NCBI RefSeq assembly: GCF_017901155.1
Contig: NZ_CP072800.1
Coordinates: 1,205,283 to 1,269,282 of the forward strand
Source of the DNA: Candidatus Thiothrix anitrata
GTDB lineage: Bacteria > Pseudomonadota > Gammaproteobacteria > Thiotrichales > Thiotrichaceae
DNA length: 64,000 nt
Reading direction: 5' to 3'
Below are positions 1 to 9,421 of this stretch, in pieces (the first letter of the stretch is position 1; every line of letters begins with the position of its first letter). The notes under the pieces are model-generated. The model was not told where the DNA came from. It searched no databases and saw nothing but the letters and a program-made list of their open reading frames with translations. The translations under genes were made by a program, and so were the position numbers.

Positions 1-39
1 AATAAATTTATCAGTTCCATTGTTATCGCTTGTTATGGG

Positions 40-1302
40 TTAAACCACAGCACCCAATTTGAAAATAGGCAGGTACATCGCAATGACCAACCCTCCGACG
101 ATTACCCCTAATACTGCCATAATCAGCGGCTCTATTTGTTTGGACAAGGTATCCACTAAGTTGTCCACTTGTTCTTCATAATAATCCGCGACCTTGGCAA
201 GCATTTCCTCGACGCGCCCAGATTCTTCGCCGATACGAGTCATTTGAATGATGAAATTGGGGAATGCCTGCGTAGTTTGCATTGCCGTGTTTAATTGTAC
301 ACCACGTGAGATGTCTTCTTGCATCCGTAATGTTGCTTCTTCGTAAACGGCATTGCCAGTTGCCCCAGCGACCGAATCCATCGACTCCACCAACGGCACA
401 CCTGCTGCAAACATGGTGGATAACGTGCGTGAAAAGCGTGCAATCGCCGACAGGTTCAGGATGTTGCCAATAATCGGCATCCGCAGTGACATGAGGTCGA
501 CAAAACGGTCAAAGGCTTTAGATTTACGACGGGCAATGCCGAAACTGTAGCCAACCGCAATCATTCCGATCAGCGGTATCCACCAATAGGCTTTGAGCCA
601 GTCTGACATGCTAATCACCATTAAGGTGAAAGCGGGTAAATCCGCCCCAAAACTGCTGAAAACTTCCTTAAATTGCGGAATAACCCAGATCAACAAAATG
701 CTTGAGACGACCACTGCTGCAATAATAACAATCAACGGGTACATCATGGCACTTTTGACTTTGGCCTTGAGTGCTTCACTTTTTTCTTTGTAGGTCGCCA
801 CTTTGTCGAGCATGGTTTCTAGCGTACCGGCTTGCTCTCCTGCCTTCACCAGATTGACAAATAATTTGTCGAAATAGCGTGGGTGACGTGCCAAGGCATC
901 GCCAAAACTTGCGCCACCCTCAATATCTGTGGCAATGCGTGTCACCAAATCCCGTACTGAAGGATTGTCACCGCTGCTGGCAATCATGTGCAATGACTGC
1001 ACCATCGGCACACCGGAACGCATCATGGTAGTCACTTGGCGTGCAAAATGGGCGATGTCAGCGGGTTTGATTGCAGGCTTAAACAAAGTACGCGGTTTGC
1101 GGTAAACACGACCGGGATTAATACCTTTGCGGCGCAATTCAGCACGTAACCAGTTGGGGTTGACGGCTTGGGTTTCTCCGCGAATTTTCACACCATTGCG
1201 ATTGACCCCTTCCCATACGTAGGTGGGTTTTTCTACAGGCTTGGGTGCTGCAACGGCAGTGGCACGTGTTAGCTGCTTACGGCTTGGATTAAGGCTTTGC
1301 AT
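40..1302 (-). CDS. pilC: Type IV pilus inner-membrane platform protein PilC
   Basis: PilC is the polytopic inner-membrane platform of the type IV pilus machine and couples the PilB motor to pilin assembly. The 420-residue length is normal for the family. Two T2SF-type repeats are visible, one beginning around residue 88 (RQVTTMMRSGVPMVQSL) and a second around residue 290 (RTLSTMFAAGVPLVESM). Hydrophobic segments lie near residues 190-212, 240-260 and 390-415. The N-terminal 60 residues are basic and cytoplasmic, as is usual. The gene follows pilB on the same strand with a 90-bp gap; pilD, the usual next gene, would lie beyond the left edge of the window. Confidence is high. Confidence 0.97.
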   Translation of the reverse strand: MQSLNPSRKQLTRATAVAAPKPVEKPTYVWEGVNRNGVKIRGETQAVNPNWLRAELRRKGINPGRVYRKPRTLFKPAIKPADIAHFARQVTTMMRSGVPMVQSLHMIASSGDNPSVRDLVTRIATDIEGGASFGDALARHPRYFDKLFVNLVKAGEQAGTLETMLDKVATYKEKSEALKAKVKSAMMYPLIVIIAAVVVSSILLIWVIPQFKEVFSSFGADLPAFTLMVISMSDWLKAYWWIPLIGMIAVGYSFGIARRKSKAFDRFVDLMSLRMPIIGNILNLSAIARFSRTLSTMFAAGVPLVESMDSVAGATGNAVYEEATLRMQEDISRGVQLNTAMQTTQAFPNFIIQMTRIGEESGRVEEMLAKVADYYEEQVDNLVDTLSKQIEPLIMAVLGVIVGGLVIAMYLPIFKLGAVV

Positions 1303-1392
1303 GGGTTGTGTTCTGCATTATTTTTATAATCGTGGCCTTGAGTCTAGCATGAGGGTAACGCGCCCGTGGATTCTTTATGGATAACTGGTGGG

Positions 1393-3102
1393 CTAATCGG
1401 TGGTGACGCGTGCTAGCTCCGCTAAAGAGGTGATGCCCTGACGTACTTTTTCCAAGCCCGATTGGCGTAAATCGAAAATACCTTCTTTGAGTGCCTGATC
1501 CGCTAATTCTATCGAGTTACAACCATTCATTACCATGCGTCCCATTTCCGCCGAAATTGGCATGACTTGGTAAAGCCCAACACGACCTTTGTAGCCGTGG
1601 GAACATGCCTCACAGCCGCAGGGTTCGTAAATTGTGAGGCTGGGAATTTCTGCGGCCTTAAATCCTAATTCAAGCAATGCTTCGGAGGGAATATTGGTGG
1701 CCGGACGTTTGCACTTTTCACAGAGTCGTCGCGCCAGACGTTGCGCTACAATCAAATGTACGGATGAAGCAATGTTAAACGGTGGTACGCCCATATTGAG
1801 CAAGCGCGTCAGCGTTTCCGGTGCGCTATTGGTGTGTAACGTTGAGAGTACCAAGTGACCGGTTTGCGCGGCTTTAATGGCAATTTCTGCGGTTTCAAGG
1901 TCGCGAATTTCCCCGACCATAATGACATCCGGGTCTTGACGTAAGAATGAGCGCAGCGCGTCCGCGAAAGTTAACCCAACTTTGGCATTAACATTGACTT
2001 GATTAACACCGGGCATATTAATTTCAGCCGGGTCTTCCGCTGTGGAAATATTTCGTTCCGGGGTATTCAGGATGCCAAGTCCGGTGTACAGCGTGACTGT
2101 TTTCCCACTGCCCGTCGGCCCCGTGACCAAAATCATGCCATCAGGTTTTTGCAGAGCTTTGAGGAAATCCTGTTGTTGACGTGGATTAAATCCTAGCTTT
2201 TCCACACCAAGGGTGGCATTAGAGGAATCGAGAATCCGCATAACCACTTTTTCGCCGTAAAGTGTAGGTAGGGTATTAACTCGGAAGTCGATTTTTTTCT
2301 TGGCATTGAGGGTAAAACGAATCCGCCCGTCTTGCGGTACGCGCCGTTCGGAAATATCCATCCGCGCCAATACTTTGAGTCGTGAGATGAGCTGTTGCGC
2401 CGAATCATTCGGTGGTGTTGCCACGACGTGTAAGATGCCGTCAATGCGGTAGCGAATTCGCATGCTTTTTTCAAAAATTTCAATGTGAATATCGGATGCT
2501 TTGGTATTGATTGCGTGCGCCAGTAACTTATCAACGAATTCAACGACTGAAGATTCTTCGTTATCGCTTTTACTTTTCAGTTCGCGAGTGTCCAGTACAA
2601 TCGCCGGAGCCGAGGTGAATTGTTGTGCCACCGTCACCGGATTGGGTTGAGTGATTTCTCCGCTCTCGGCATGGAGGTAGCGCTGTAATTTATCGTATTC
2701 GACGAAAACAGGTTCGGGGGTTAAACCGGTTGCAAATTTTACATCATCTAAATTGGTGAGGTGGATGGGGTCTGCCAAGCCTACCATTAGGGTTTTTGCA
2801 TTGCGGTACAATGGAACTAAATGCAATTTTTGCATTTGTTCGGTATTCAACAAGTTAGCGATGGCGGGGGTGATGTTTACTTGGTCAATATCCACAAAGC
2901 TTAGGCCATATTCTAGGCTGGCTGCGTAAGCAATATCCGCAGTGTTGGCAAAACGTGATTGTGCCAGCCAAGATACTAGGGGCATTTTATCAATGCGTGA
3001 TTTTTGCAGAGCTTGGCTAGCTTGTTCAGCACTAATAGCGTCCTGAGCAACTAATTGCCGTAATAAGCCGGGTAATGGAGTGGAGGCGTTAAGCGGTGTC
3101 AT
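1393..3102 (-). CDS. pilB: Type IV pilus extension ATPase PilB
   Basis: Hexameric GspE/PilB ATPase that powers pilus extension at the cytoplasmic face. The 569 residues show an N-terminal GspE/MshE-like region, then the ATPase core with Walker A GPTGSGKT, the following AEDPAE Asp box, DPDVIMVGEIRD (Walker B) and the His-box region TGHLVLSTLHTNSA. A tetracysteine zinc site (CEKC and CGCEAC) lies in the C-terminal part, as in canonical PilB. The gene lies upstream of pilC on the same strand. PilT/PilU-like retraction ATPases are not in this window. Confidence 0.97.
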   Translation of the reverse strand: MTPLNASTPLPGLLRQLVAQDAISAEQASQALQKSRIDKMPLVSWLAQSRFANTADIAYAASLEYGLSFVDIDQVNITPAIANLLNTEQMQKLHLVPLYRNAKTLMVGLADPIHLTNLDDVKFATGLTPEPVFVEYDKLQRYLHAESGEITQPNPVTVAQQFTSAPAIVLDTRELKSKSDNEESSVVEFVDKLLAHAINTKASDIHIEIFEKSMRIRYRIDGILHVVATPPNDSAQQLISRLKVLARMDISERRVPQDGRIRFTLNAKKKIDFRVNTLPTLYGEKVVMRILDSSNATLGVEKLGFNPRQQQDFLKALQKPDGMILVTGPTGSGKTVTLYTGLGILNTPERNISTAEDPAEINMPGVNQVNVNAKVGLTFADALRSFLRQDPDVIMVGEIRDLETAEIAIKAAQTGHLVLSTLHTNSAPETLTRLLNMGVPPFNIASSVHLIVAQRLARRLCEKCKRPATNIPSEALLELGFKAAEIPSLTIYEPCGCEACSHGYKGRVGLYQVMPISAEMGRMVMNGCNSIELADQALKEGIFDLRQSGLEKVRQGITSLAELARVTTD

Positions 3103-3167
3103 AAGTTAACTTATTTATTTTTGTGTTACGCGGATGATACCTTGTTGAAAGTGGCTATAACATGAAT

Positions 3168-3314
3168 TTATGGTATTGGATGTGATTTTCTGGAAGCGGT
3201 CATTCTAGACATACACGTTCCATCAGCATGCCTTATTCGATCCCTTTTTTCAGGCAGTCTTCGCGACCCCCATTGGTAGAAGGCGACTTTGGTAACGTCT
3301 GCTTGTGTCAGCAT
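3168..3314 (-). CDS. Possible 48-residue small protein, unrecognised
   Basis: A 48-codon frame starts at ATG 3314, preceded by an AGAGG Shine-Dalgarno-like element about 8 bases upstream. It lies between the TfpX-type gene and pilB. The product is basic (many Arg and Lys), with no signal peptide or membrane segment, and I do not recognise it. The frame is open further upstream to 3380, but no good start is seen there. It may be a chance frame in the 310-bp gap between the two pilus genes. Confidence 0.22.
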   Translation of the reverse strand: MLTQADVTKVAFYQWGSRRLPEKRDRIRHADGTCMSRMTASRKSHPIP

Positions 3315-3413
3315 GTCTTTTGCCTCTTTGATATTGGGGAGAAGATTATGGTTTACGAATGTCAGCGCAGCAGGACACAAGCATTCTAGCTTTGCCCTGC
3401 TGAGCGGTCGCTA

Positions 3414-4184
3414 TCAGTAGTTGTTGGCTGCTACTTTCGACACTTGCCAAGGGTTGATGTCGAGTGTGCCAACCGGTTGTTCCGTAGTCTTATCCCATAC
3501 CCACAGCACGTCTTTTTCTTTGCCGACCAAAGGTAAATAAGCGTAGTCGTTAGTGGTCTTACCGTGTTTGGCGATAAATACTTCCAGTTTTTGATTGCTT
3601 TCCGGCGTACTGCTGAGTTGTTGTGGTGTTAAACCTTTTTGCATAACCTTGTTTGCAAATTTATCGAAAGGTTCGTAGTACTCTGGGCGAGCATCAATGT
3701 CAGGTTTACCTTCTAATACTTCAAAAATGAGTCGCTCTTTTTCTGACGGATCAGTGGGCGGTTGGCTATAGACCATGATGGGCTTCCACCAGCCAGAGGC
3801 TTGTAAAGCGGTGTGTTTGGCATCTAATGGATTCACATCAGCGATGTTGATTAAGGTGAAACGATCAACAGTATAGGCAATATAGGCGGGGTGACCCTGA
3901 TGAATGGTGTACATGCCGTAAAGTAATGCACTGATTTGAACAGTACCAATGAATGCTAAATCAAATCTTAGGCTAGGTTTTTTGGGTTTATAGACAATAA
4001 ATGTGAGCAGTGGTCCTAAGATCAGATCAACCGTTACCAATATCAGCAGAATACTCATTAGGCCAGAAATCTGCAAAAACGGTGATGGATGCCATATGAA
4101 TAAAGCAAAGCTCGCAAATATGCCGACAACTAACGCGCTAATGAACAGATGAAGTAACGATGCTTTTGTTTTTTTGATAAACAT
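3414..4184 (-). CDS. TfpX/TfpZ-type type IV pilin accessory protein
   Basis: Membrane protein of the TfpX/TfpZ (FimB-like) pilin accessory family, whose members assist assembly of specific pilin alleles and sit next to pilA. Of 256 residues, the first 120 hold about three membrane segments (near residues 12-30, 37-60 and 78-97). The rest is a soluble domain with a proline-rich stretch (SQPPTDPSEKERL). The motif DLILGPLLTFIVYKP at the second membrane helix is characteristic of the family. It sits 17 bp downstream of the oligosaccharyltransferase gene, so the two are probably co-transcribed. Family assignment is by pattern; biochemical function is unproven. Confidence 0.85.
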   Translation of the reverse strand: MFIKKTKASLLHLFISALVVGIFASFALFIWHPSPFLQISGLMSILLILVTVDLILGPLLTFIVYKPKKPSLRFDLAFIGTVQISALLYGMYTIHQGHPAYIAYTVDRFTLINIADVNPLDAKHTALQASGWWKPIMVYSQPPTDPSEKERLIFEVLEGKPDIDARPEYYEPFDKFANKVMQKGLTPQQLSSTPESNQKLEVFIAKHGKTTNDYAYLPLVGKEKDVLWVWDKTTEQPVGTLDINPWQVSKVAANNY

Positions 4185-4201
4185 CTATTGCCTCCGATTA
4201 T

Positions 4202-5608
4202 TTATGGGTTATTGGTTGGTAATCTGATTTTTCCGTCTGCCCAAAACCTCGGTTCTAGTTGATGGGGTGACGGATTATCTGACAAATGTTGCCACTGAGA
4301 TGCTGTAATAATGATTAATGCTAACGGGATAATCATTAGCGTTCGATAAGCTATTTTAGGAGGAGTGAGCCAGTCGCTTGTTTTAACCCAAGAGCACCAT
4401 AATGAAAATGCCAACCCTGTGATAATCGTCATGTAGAACAAGCTCACCGGCATCACGAGAATGCCATCCACTAAACCTGTTCCCATCGCTGAACTTATGG
4501 CGGCGACAATGGGGAATGCCAATGCTTCACGTTCTGATGGTTGTGCTTTAATGATGTTGCGCCAACGCCAACCCATATAAGTGATGCAGAGTAAAACAAC
4601 ACTGGCAAAAGGAATTCCCCATTCAGCCGCTAACTGTAATGGAAAGTTATGGGGGTGTGCGACTTTATCTAAAACCCCCTCCATGGCGGTCATCATTGGA
4701 CCAATACCCATGAAAGGGTGAGTTACAATAATGCTAAGTGTATCCAGCCAAATCTGAACCCGACCACTGGAGTTAGTGAAATCGCGATTAACGGTACTAT
4801 TCAGTGCTGCGCTATTATCCAAGCCAAATAGCATAGGCATTAAAAAAATTAGGATAACATAACCGAGCACACCGGAGAGTCCAGTCATGACGACGGCTTT
4901 GGCGTAAGATCGCCATAGCGAGGGGGTAAACCACATAACCGCAATCATGCTGAATGCTATGCCAAACAGAAAGGCGCGTGTACCACTTATCAGTACCAGC
5001 ACCCAACTGGCGATGACTGCCGCCAGTAGCCAAGGGTAAAGCTTGTCTTGTTGGTGTATGATTATGTAGGCAAGTATAAAGGGTAGTGTCCAGCTTAGAA
5101 ACTGCGCATAAAAACGGATATTGGAAAACCCGTCAATGACATTCCACACATCCAATATATCTTGATGAATAAGAATAAAACTGTAGTTTAATAATGCCCG
5201 TAGAAGATAAATGGCTTGGCATAGTGCGAATACGCCAGCCAGTAAGCGGAGCGTTTTGTGGTGGTCACTGTAATGCGTTGTCACGATGCCAATGGCTAGT
5301 GTGGCAAATAACAATAACTCAATCAATGACCACGCGATAGATAAAGAGTTTAGCGTAAGTACGCTACCCCACAGCAATAATAGCAAGAGACTTATCAATA
5401 GCACTTTAGGTTGTTTTTGGTGGTGCATTAATTGATAGCTAATAAGTATTCCCAGTGCGATTATCGTGATTAGGCGTTGCGAGTCATGAAATGCACCAGT
5501 CATGAAAAATGGCAAGATGCTAACTATTATTAATAATGATGCAGCAAGCCAATGTTGATTTTTAAACCAAGCAAACATTGCTCCATTTTTTCTTGTTGTT
5601 GTCAACAT
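4202..5608 (-). CDS. PglL/Wzy-type O-oligosaccharyltransferase, probably pilin-specific
   Basis: Polytopic inner-membrane protein of the O-antigen ligase/PglL O-oligosaccharyltransferase superfamily (Wzy_C region). The 468 residues contain roughly 11-12 hydrophobic helices and the periplasmic signature loop with SSGRVQIWLDTL followed by HPFMGIGPMMTAM and AHPHNFPLQLAAEWG; HPHN is the conserved His pair of this family. Its position between pilA and the TfpX-type gene suggests it transfers a lipid-linked sugar to the pilin (TfpO/PilO-like role). An internal start at residue 11 (MFAWFKN) is possible. An O-antigen ligase or polymerase role cannot be excluded from sequence alone. Confidence 0.85.
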   Translation of the reverse strand: MLTTTRKNGAMFAWFKNQHWLAASLLIIVSILPFFMTGAFHDSQRLITIIALGILISYQLMHHQKQPKVLLISLLLLLLWGSVLTLNSLSIAWSLIELLLFATLAIGIVTTHYSDHHKTLRLLAGVFALCQAIYLLRALLNYSFILIHQDILDVWNVIDGFSNIRFYAQFLSWTLPFILAYIIIHQQDKLYPWLLAAVIASWVLVLISGTRAFLFGIAFSMIAVMWFTPSLWRSYAKAVVMTGLSGVLGYVILIFLMPMLFGLDNSAALNSTVNRDFTNSSGRVQIWLDTLSIIVTHPFMGIGPMMTAMEGVLDKVAHPHNFPLQLAAEWGIPFASVVLLCITYMGWRWRNIIKAQPSEREALAFPIVAAISSAMGTGLVDGILVMPVSLFYMTIITGLAFSLWCSWVKTSDWLTPPKIAYRTLMIIPLALIIITASQWQHLSDNPSPHQLEPRFWADGKIRLPTNNP

Positions 5609-5683
5609 GGTTTAGATTAATTCTCTTTAATGACTGTGTATAGGGCGCAAATAGAGTGCTACAGCTAACGACCTATATAAGAA

Positions 5684-5714
5684 AAGCCAAGCTACCGTTT
5701 CCAGAGCTTGGCTT
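5684..5714 (-). terminator. Rho-independent terminator of pilA
   Basis: A perfect 10-bp stem (AAGCCAAGCT pairing with AGCTTGGCTT) with an 11-base loop lies 21 bp downstream of the pilA stop. Reading on the minus strand it is followed by TTCTTATA. It would separate abundant pilA mRNA from the downstream accessory genes. Confidence 0.75.
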
Positions 5715-5734
5715 CATGCTAGTAGTCTTAACTA

Positions 5735-6181
5735 TTAATTTGTACCACGGCAAGTGGCAGGACGGAATTTAGCAAGAACAGTACCACCTGTGCAGCTCCA
5801 AGTGATAGAGCCATTTGCATCAGCAACGGTGGGAGTCAGTTGGATTGTTGTACCGTTTTGGACTTTGGCGTTATACGTAACAGTTATGATACCGGTTGCG
5901 TTACCAACACCAACGGAGGTAACTGAGTTACCAGTGATGCTCGTAGCAGCAGGTAGACCCGCAGCAGTATTGGTTGCAGGCCATGCGCCACGGTCGGCAT
6001 AAAACTCTGTAACAGCCAGTTTGGCAGAGCCTGCTAAGCTCAATCCTTCCGAAACATGCGCACGCTTGGTGTAGTCTTGGTAAGCAGGCAGTGCAATCGC
6101 TGCCAGAATGCCGATGATGGCGACAACGATCATCAATTCGATCAGGGTGAAGCCTTGTTGGGCTTTTGCTTTCATGCTCAT
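5735..6181 (-). CDS. pilA: Major type IVa pilin PilA
   Basis: Major subunit of the type IV pilus. The 10-residue leader ends in Gly and is followed by the type IVa mature N-terminus [20 protein letters not shown] with Glu5. PilD is expected to cut after Gly10 and methylate Phe1. The remaining part is a 148-residue pilin with a C-terminal disulfide pair (WSC and ATC) defining the D-region. The start at 6181 is chosen because AAGGAG lies 7 bases upstream; an in-frame ATG two codons later is worse spaced. The gene has its own sigma-54 promoter and terminator, and lies beside glycosylation and accessory genes. Confidence 0.97.
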   Translation of the reverse strand: MSMKAKAQQGFTLIELMIVVAIIGILAAIALPAYQDYTKRAHVSEGLSLAGSAKLAVTEFYADRGAWPATNTAAGLPAATSITGNSVTSVGVGNATGIITVTYNAKVQNGTTIQLTPTVADANGSITWSCTGGTVLAKFRPATCRGTN

Positions 6182-6250
6182 TGAGAAACTCCTTGTTATT
6201 AGGATTGAATTTGGATTTTGGGTCAGTCAATTTTTCTGACGGAAATACTT

Positions 6251-6267
6251 TTGCAGGAAGCGTGCCA
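6251..6267 (-). promoter_or_regulatory. Sigma-54 (-24/-12) promoter of pilA
   Basis: Reading toward pilA, the minus strand gives TGGCACGCTTCCTGCAA. This matches the sigma-54 consensus TGGCACG-N4-TTGCA with a single T-to-C change in the -12 box; the invariant GG and GC are present with correct spacing. The expected transcription start is near 6239, giving a leader of about 58 nt before the pilA ATG. Sigma-54 with the PilS/PilR pair is the known mode of pilA control in gammaproteobacteria; PilSR is not in this window. Confidence 0.85.
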
Positions 6268-6329
6268 AGGTAATTTCGCCTGTGAATGGCGGAATTATGC
6301 CGATAAATGGTGGTTGTGGGCGGTGCTTG

Positions 6330-6389
6330 TGTCACAGGTGTGTCACTTTGTGACAGGCTGGCAGTCTGTGTCAGGCGTTAAAAGCTGTC
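6330..6389 (-). promoter_or_regulatory. Cluster of TGTC motifs, candidate PilR enhancer sites for pilA
   Basis: Five TGTC/GACA elements occur in 60 bp (at 6330, 6341, 6352, 6369 and 6386), including the perfect inverted repeat TGTCAC-TTT-GTGACA at 6341-6355. They lie roughly 90-150 bp upstream of the predicted pilA start. Short (C/G)TGTC repeats are the reported PilR recognition element upstream of the Pseudomonas pilA promoter, so this is the natural enhancer candidate. The cluster also lies within 110 bp of the ttcA start on the other strand. Confidence 0.5.
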
Positions 6390-6443
6390 ACTGCCCAGTC
6401 CGCTTGTTATACTGCAAGACATATATCTGCCGTGAGAGTAAAA

Positions 6444-7196
6444 ATGTCGTCATCCGCTGTTGAGTTCGTCAAGCCGCCAAAATCGTTGCTGAGTAAAGTG
6501 GGCAAAGCCATTAACGAATACCGTTTGATCCGTGAAGGCGACCGGATTTTGCTGGGGCTATCCGGCGGCAAAGATTCACTGGCATTGCTGCACTTGCTCA
6601 ACCATTTTCAGCGACATGCACCGATCAAGTTTGAATTTGCTGCCGTCACTATTGACCCGCAAGCCGACACGTTTGACCCGTCACCGCTGATTCCGTACAT
6701 GGAAAGTTTAGGCATTCCCTACCACTACGTGCGCGAACCGATTGTGAAGTTGGCAGAAACGCACATGGATAACGATTCCTACTGTGCGTTTTGCTCGCGC
6801 ATGAAGCGCGGTCTGATGTACCGCACCGCTCGCGAACATGGTTACAACGTGCTGGCACTGGCGCAACATTTGGACGATTTAGCAGAAAGTTTCCTCATGT
6901 CAGCGTTTCACGGTGGCAAACTCAAAACCATGAAAGCGCACTACCGCATTGATGCGGGAGACTTGCGCGTCATCCGCCCGTTAGTGATGGTGCGCGAACG
7001 CCAAACTGCTGATTTTGCCAAAGCCGCCGCGTTGCCGGTAATTGTGGAAAATTGCCCCATGTGTTTTGATATGCCCACCCAACGTCAGCACATGAAAGAA
7101 TTGCTAGCAGGCGAGGAGCAGCAAAACACCCATTTGTTCAAGAGCTTGCTGACCGCGATGCAGCCCTTGATACGCGATGGCTTGGAAAACACCTGA
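6444..7196 (+). CDS. ttcA: tRNA 2-thiocytidine(32) synthetase TtcA
   Basis: Iron-sulfur, ATP-dependent enzyme that thiolates C32 of certain tRNAs. The 250-residue product shows the PP-loop SGGKDS near residue 40 and the two CxxC pairs typical of TtcA (CAFC near residue 114 and CPMC near residue 196) that hold the [4Fe-4S] cluster. ATG 6444 is preferred because the conserved protein begins just after it; an upstream in-frame GTG at 6432 is an alternative. The product is somewhat shorter than the E. coli enzyme at the C-terminus, which is common. Confidence 0.95.
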   Translation: MSSSAVEFVKPPKSLLSKVGKAINEYRLIREGDRILLGLSGGKDSLALLHLLNHFQRHAPIKFEFAAVTIDPQADTFDPSPLIPYMESLGIPYHYVREPIVKLAETHMDNDSYCAFCSRMKRGLMYRTAREHGYNVLALAQHLDDLAESFLMSAFHGGKLKTMKAHYRIDAGDLRVIRPLVMVRERQTADFAKAAALPVIVENCPMCFDMPTQRQHMKELLAGEEQQNTHLFKSLLTAMQPLIRDGLENT

Positions 7197-7346
7197 ATTG
7201 TTGACAATTCCCGCTTTTTTCCGCCATTCGGCTGGACACTTGGCATGGATTGTATAAAGATAGTCATCGACAATAATCACGGCATCAGCCACAGCACCGC
7301 ACTACGTTAGAAGCTTTACCCGACTAGAGATGAGGAGTCTACAATA

Positions 7347-9296
7347 ATGTCAGAGATGAAAATCTTCCCAGTACCTGCCGAATTTGCGGCGCAAGCCAAC
7401 GTCAATGCCGAACAATACGCTGCTATGTATCAGCAATCGGTTGACGATCCGGCGGCTTTCTGGGGCGAACAAGCGGAAAAATACCTAAGCTGGTCAAAGA
7501 AGTGGGACACCGTACTCGACTGGAGCTTTGGCGCAGATGACCTGCATATCAACTGGTTCAAAGGCGGTCAACTGAACGTTTCTTATAACTGCCTTGATCG
7601 TCACCTCGATACCCGTGGCGACCAAGTAGCGATCATTTGGGAAGGCGATAGCCCGAACGAAGACCGCAAAATCACTTACCGCGAACTGCACACCGAAGTG
7701 TCTAAATTTGCGAACGTGCTGAAAAGCCGTGGCGTGAAAAAAGGCGACCGCGTATCCATTTACCTGCCAATGATTCCTGAAGCAGCCGTAGCCATGCTGG
7801 CGTGTGCGCGTATCGGCGCAATGCACTCCATCGTATTCGGCGGTTTCTCACCGGATGCGCTGCGTGACCGTATCCAAGATGCGGAATGCGGCGTGGTCAT
7901 TACCTCTGACCAATCCATGCGCGGTGGCAAGAAAGTGCCATTGAAAGGCAATGCTGACAAAGCGATGGATCAATGCCCAACCGTTCACACTTGCATCGTG
8001 GTACAACGCGGTGGTGATCCGGTCAAATGGAATGACGCACGTGACATTTGGTATCACGAAGCCGTGGCTGCTGCGGATGCAAATTGCCCGCCGGAAGACA
8101 TGGAAGCGGATGACCCACTCTTCATTCTCTACACTTCCGGTTCTACCGGTAAGCCTAAAGGCGCATTGCACACCACTGGCGGCTACCTGCTGCAAGCGGC
8201 AATGACCCACAAAACCGTGTTTGACTATAAAGACGGCGAAGTTTACTGGTGTACGGCTGACGTGGGCTGGGTAACAGGTCACTCTTACATCGTGTACGGC
8301 CCGCTGACTAACGGCGCAACCACGCTGATGTTTGAAGGCATCCCCACCTACCCAGATGCTGGGCGTTTCTGGGATGTGTGCGACAAGCACGACGTTTCCA
8401 TTTTCTACACCGCGCCAACCGCTATCCGTATGTTGATGGGGCAGGGCGAAGAGTTGGTTAACCGTTCCAAACTCGAAAAACTGCGTTTGCTGGGTACGGT
8501 CGGTGAGCCAATCAACCCCGAAGCATGGCACTGGTATCACCGTGTCGTCGGTCGTGGTCGTTGCCCAATCGTGGATACTTGGTGGCAGACTGAAACTGGC
8601 GCACACATGCTGACTCCATTACCGGGCGCAACTGCATTGAAACCAGGTTCTGCGACTACCCCATTCTTCGGCGTACAACCGTGCCTGTTGGATGACAAAG
8701 GCGTGGAAATCGAAGGCAATGGCGTAGAAGGTTTGCTGTGTATCAAAGCACCGTGGCCTTCCATGATGCGCACCATTTACGGCGACCATAAGCGTTTCTT
8801 TGAAACCTATTTCGCGATGTATCCGGGTTACTATTTCACGGGCGATGGCGCACGTCGTGACGAAGATGGTTACTACTGGATCACCGGGCGCGTGGATGAC
8901 GTATTGAACGTTTCCGGGCATCGTCTGGGTACGGCGGAAATCGAATCTGCGTTGGTACTGCACCCGAAAGTTGCGGAAGCAGCGGTTGTCGGCTACCCGC
9001 ACGAACTGACCGGTCAAGGCATCTACGCTTACGTCACCTTGATGGCAGGCGAAGAAGGTACGGATGCGCTGAAGAAAGAACTGGGTGATTTGGTACGTAA
9101 AGAAATCGGCCCAATCGCGAAGGTTAACCTGATTCAGTGGGCACCGGGCTTACCGAAGACCCGTTCTGGTAAAATCATGCGCCGGATTCTGCGCAAGATT
9201 GCCGCGAATGAAATTGACGGTCTGGGCGATACTTCCACACTGGCTGACCCAAGCGTGGTGGATAACCTGATCGACTTCCGCGAAAACAAGTCATAA
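7347..9296 (+). CDS. acs: Acetyl-CoA synthetase
   Basis: AMP-forming acetate:CoA ligase that activates acetate to acetyl-CoA through acetyl-AMP. The 649-residue length is standard. Visible motifs are the P-loop-like [11 protein letters not shown] near residue 262, the adenylation motif WWQTETG near residue 412, [18 protein letters not shown], and the C-terminal [13 protein letters not shown] whose Lys is the catalytic residue regulated by acetylation in this family. A GAGGAG ribosome site lies about 12 bases before ATG 7347. A sirtuin-type deacetylase gene lies further along the window (43431), but physical linkage is weak. Confidence 0.97.
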   Translation: MSEMKIFPVPAEFAAQANVNAEQYAAMYQQSVDDPAAFWGEQAEKYLSWSKKWDTVLDWSFGADDLHINWFKGGQLNVSYNCLDRHLDTRGDQVAIIWEGDSPNEDRKITYRELHTEVSKFANVLKSRGVKKGDRVSIYLPMIPEAAVAMLACARIGAMHSIVFGGFSPDALRDRIQDAECGVVITSDQSMRGGKKVPLKGNADKAMDQCPTVHTCIVVQRGGDPVKWNDARDIWYHEAVAAADANCPPEDMEADDPLFILYTSGSTGKPKGALHTTGGYLLQAAMTHKTVFDYKDGEVYWCTADVGWVTGHSYIVYGPLTNGATTLMFEGIPTYPDAGRFWDVCDKHDVSIFYTAPTAIRMLMGQGEELVNRSKLEKLRLLGTVGEPINPEAWHWYHRVVGRGRCPIVDTWWQTETGAHMLTPLPGATALKPGSATTPFFGVQPCLLDDKGVEIEGNGVEGLLCIKAPWPSMMRTIYGDHKRFFETYFAMYPGYYFTGDGARRDEDGYYWITGRVDDVLNVSGHRLGTAEIESALVLHPKVAEAAVVGYPHELTGQGIYAYVTLMAGEEGTDALKKELGDLVRKEIGPIAKVNLIQWAPGLPKTRSGKIMRRILRKIAANEIDGLGDTSTLADPSVVDNLIDFRENKS

Positions 9297-9297
9297 G

Positions 9298-9421
9298 AAC
9301 CCTCACCCCCCAACCCCCTCTCCCGCTCAGCGGTAGAGGGGGAGTAAGACGGGGTTGCGGTCATCTATTTCTGTCTAGCCCCTCTCCCGTTTCGCGGGAG
9401 AGGGGTTGGGGTGAGGGTTTT
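9298..9421. repeat. Intergenic CCCTCACCCC-type inverted repeat
   Basis: Immediately after the acs stop lies a G/C-skewed inverted repeat. Outer arms begin AACCCTCACCCCCCAACCCC and end GGGGTTGGGGTGAGGGTT; an inner stem CCCTCTCCCG/CGGGAGAGGG forms a hairpin around 9380-9406. The right end runs into TTTTT, so it can also act as a terminator for acs. This wording is widespread in proteobacterial intergenic regions as a REP/MITE-like element. The DUF2288 stop codon on the other strand falls at its right edge. Confidence 0.75.

Noticed and set aside
3168-3413. tRNA or small RNA in the gap before pilB
   Set aside because: A CAGCAGG/CCTGCTG stem is present near 3367-3400, but no cloverleaf or T-run could be made; only a weak small frame remains.
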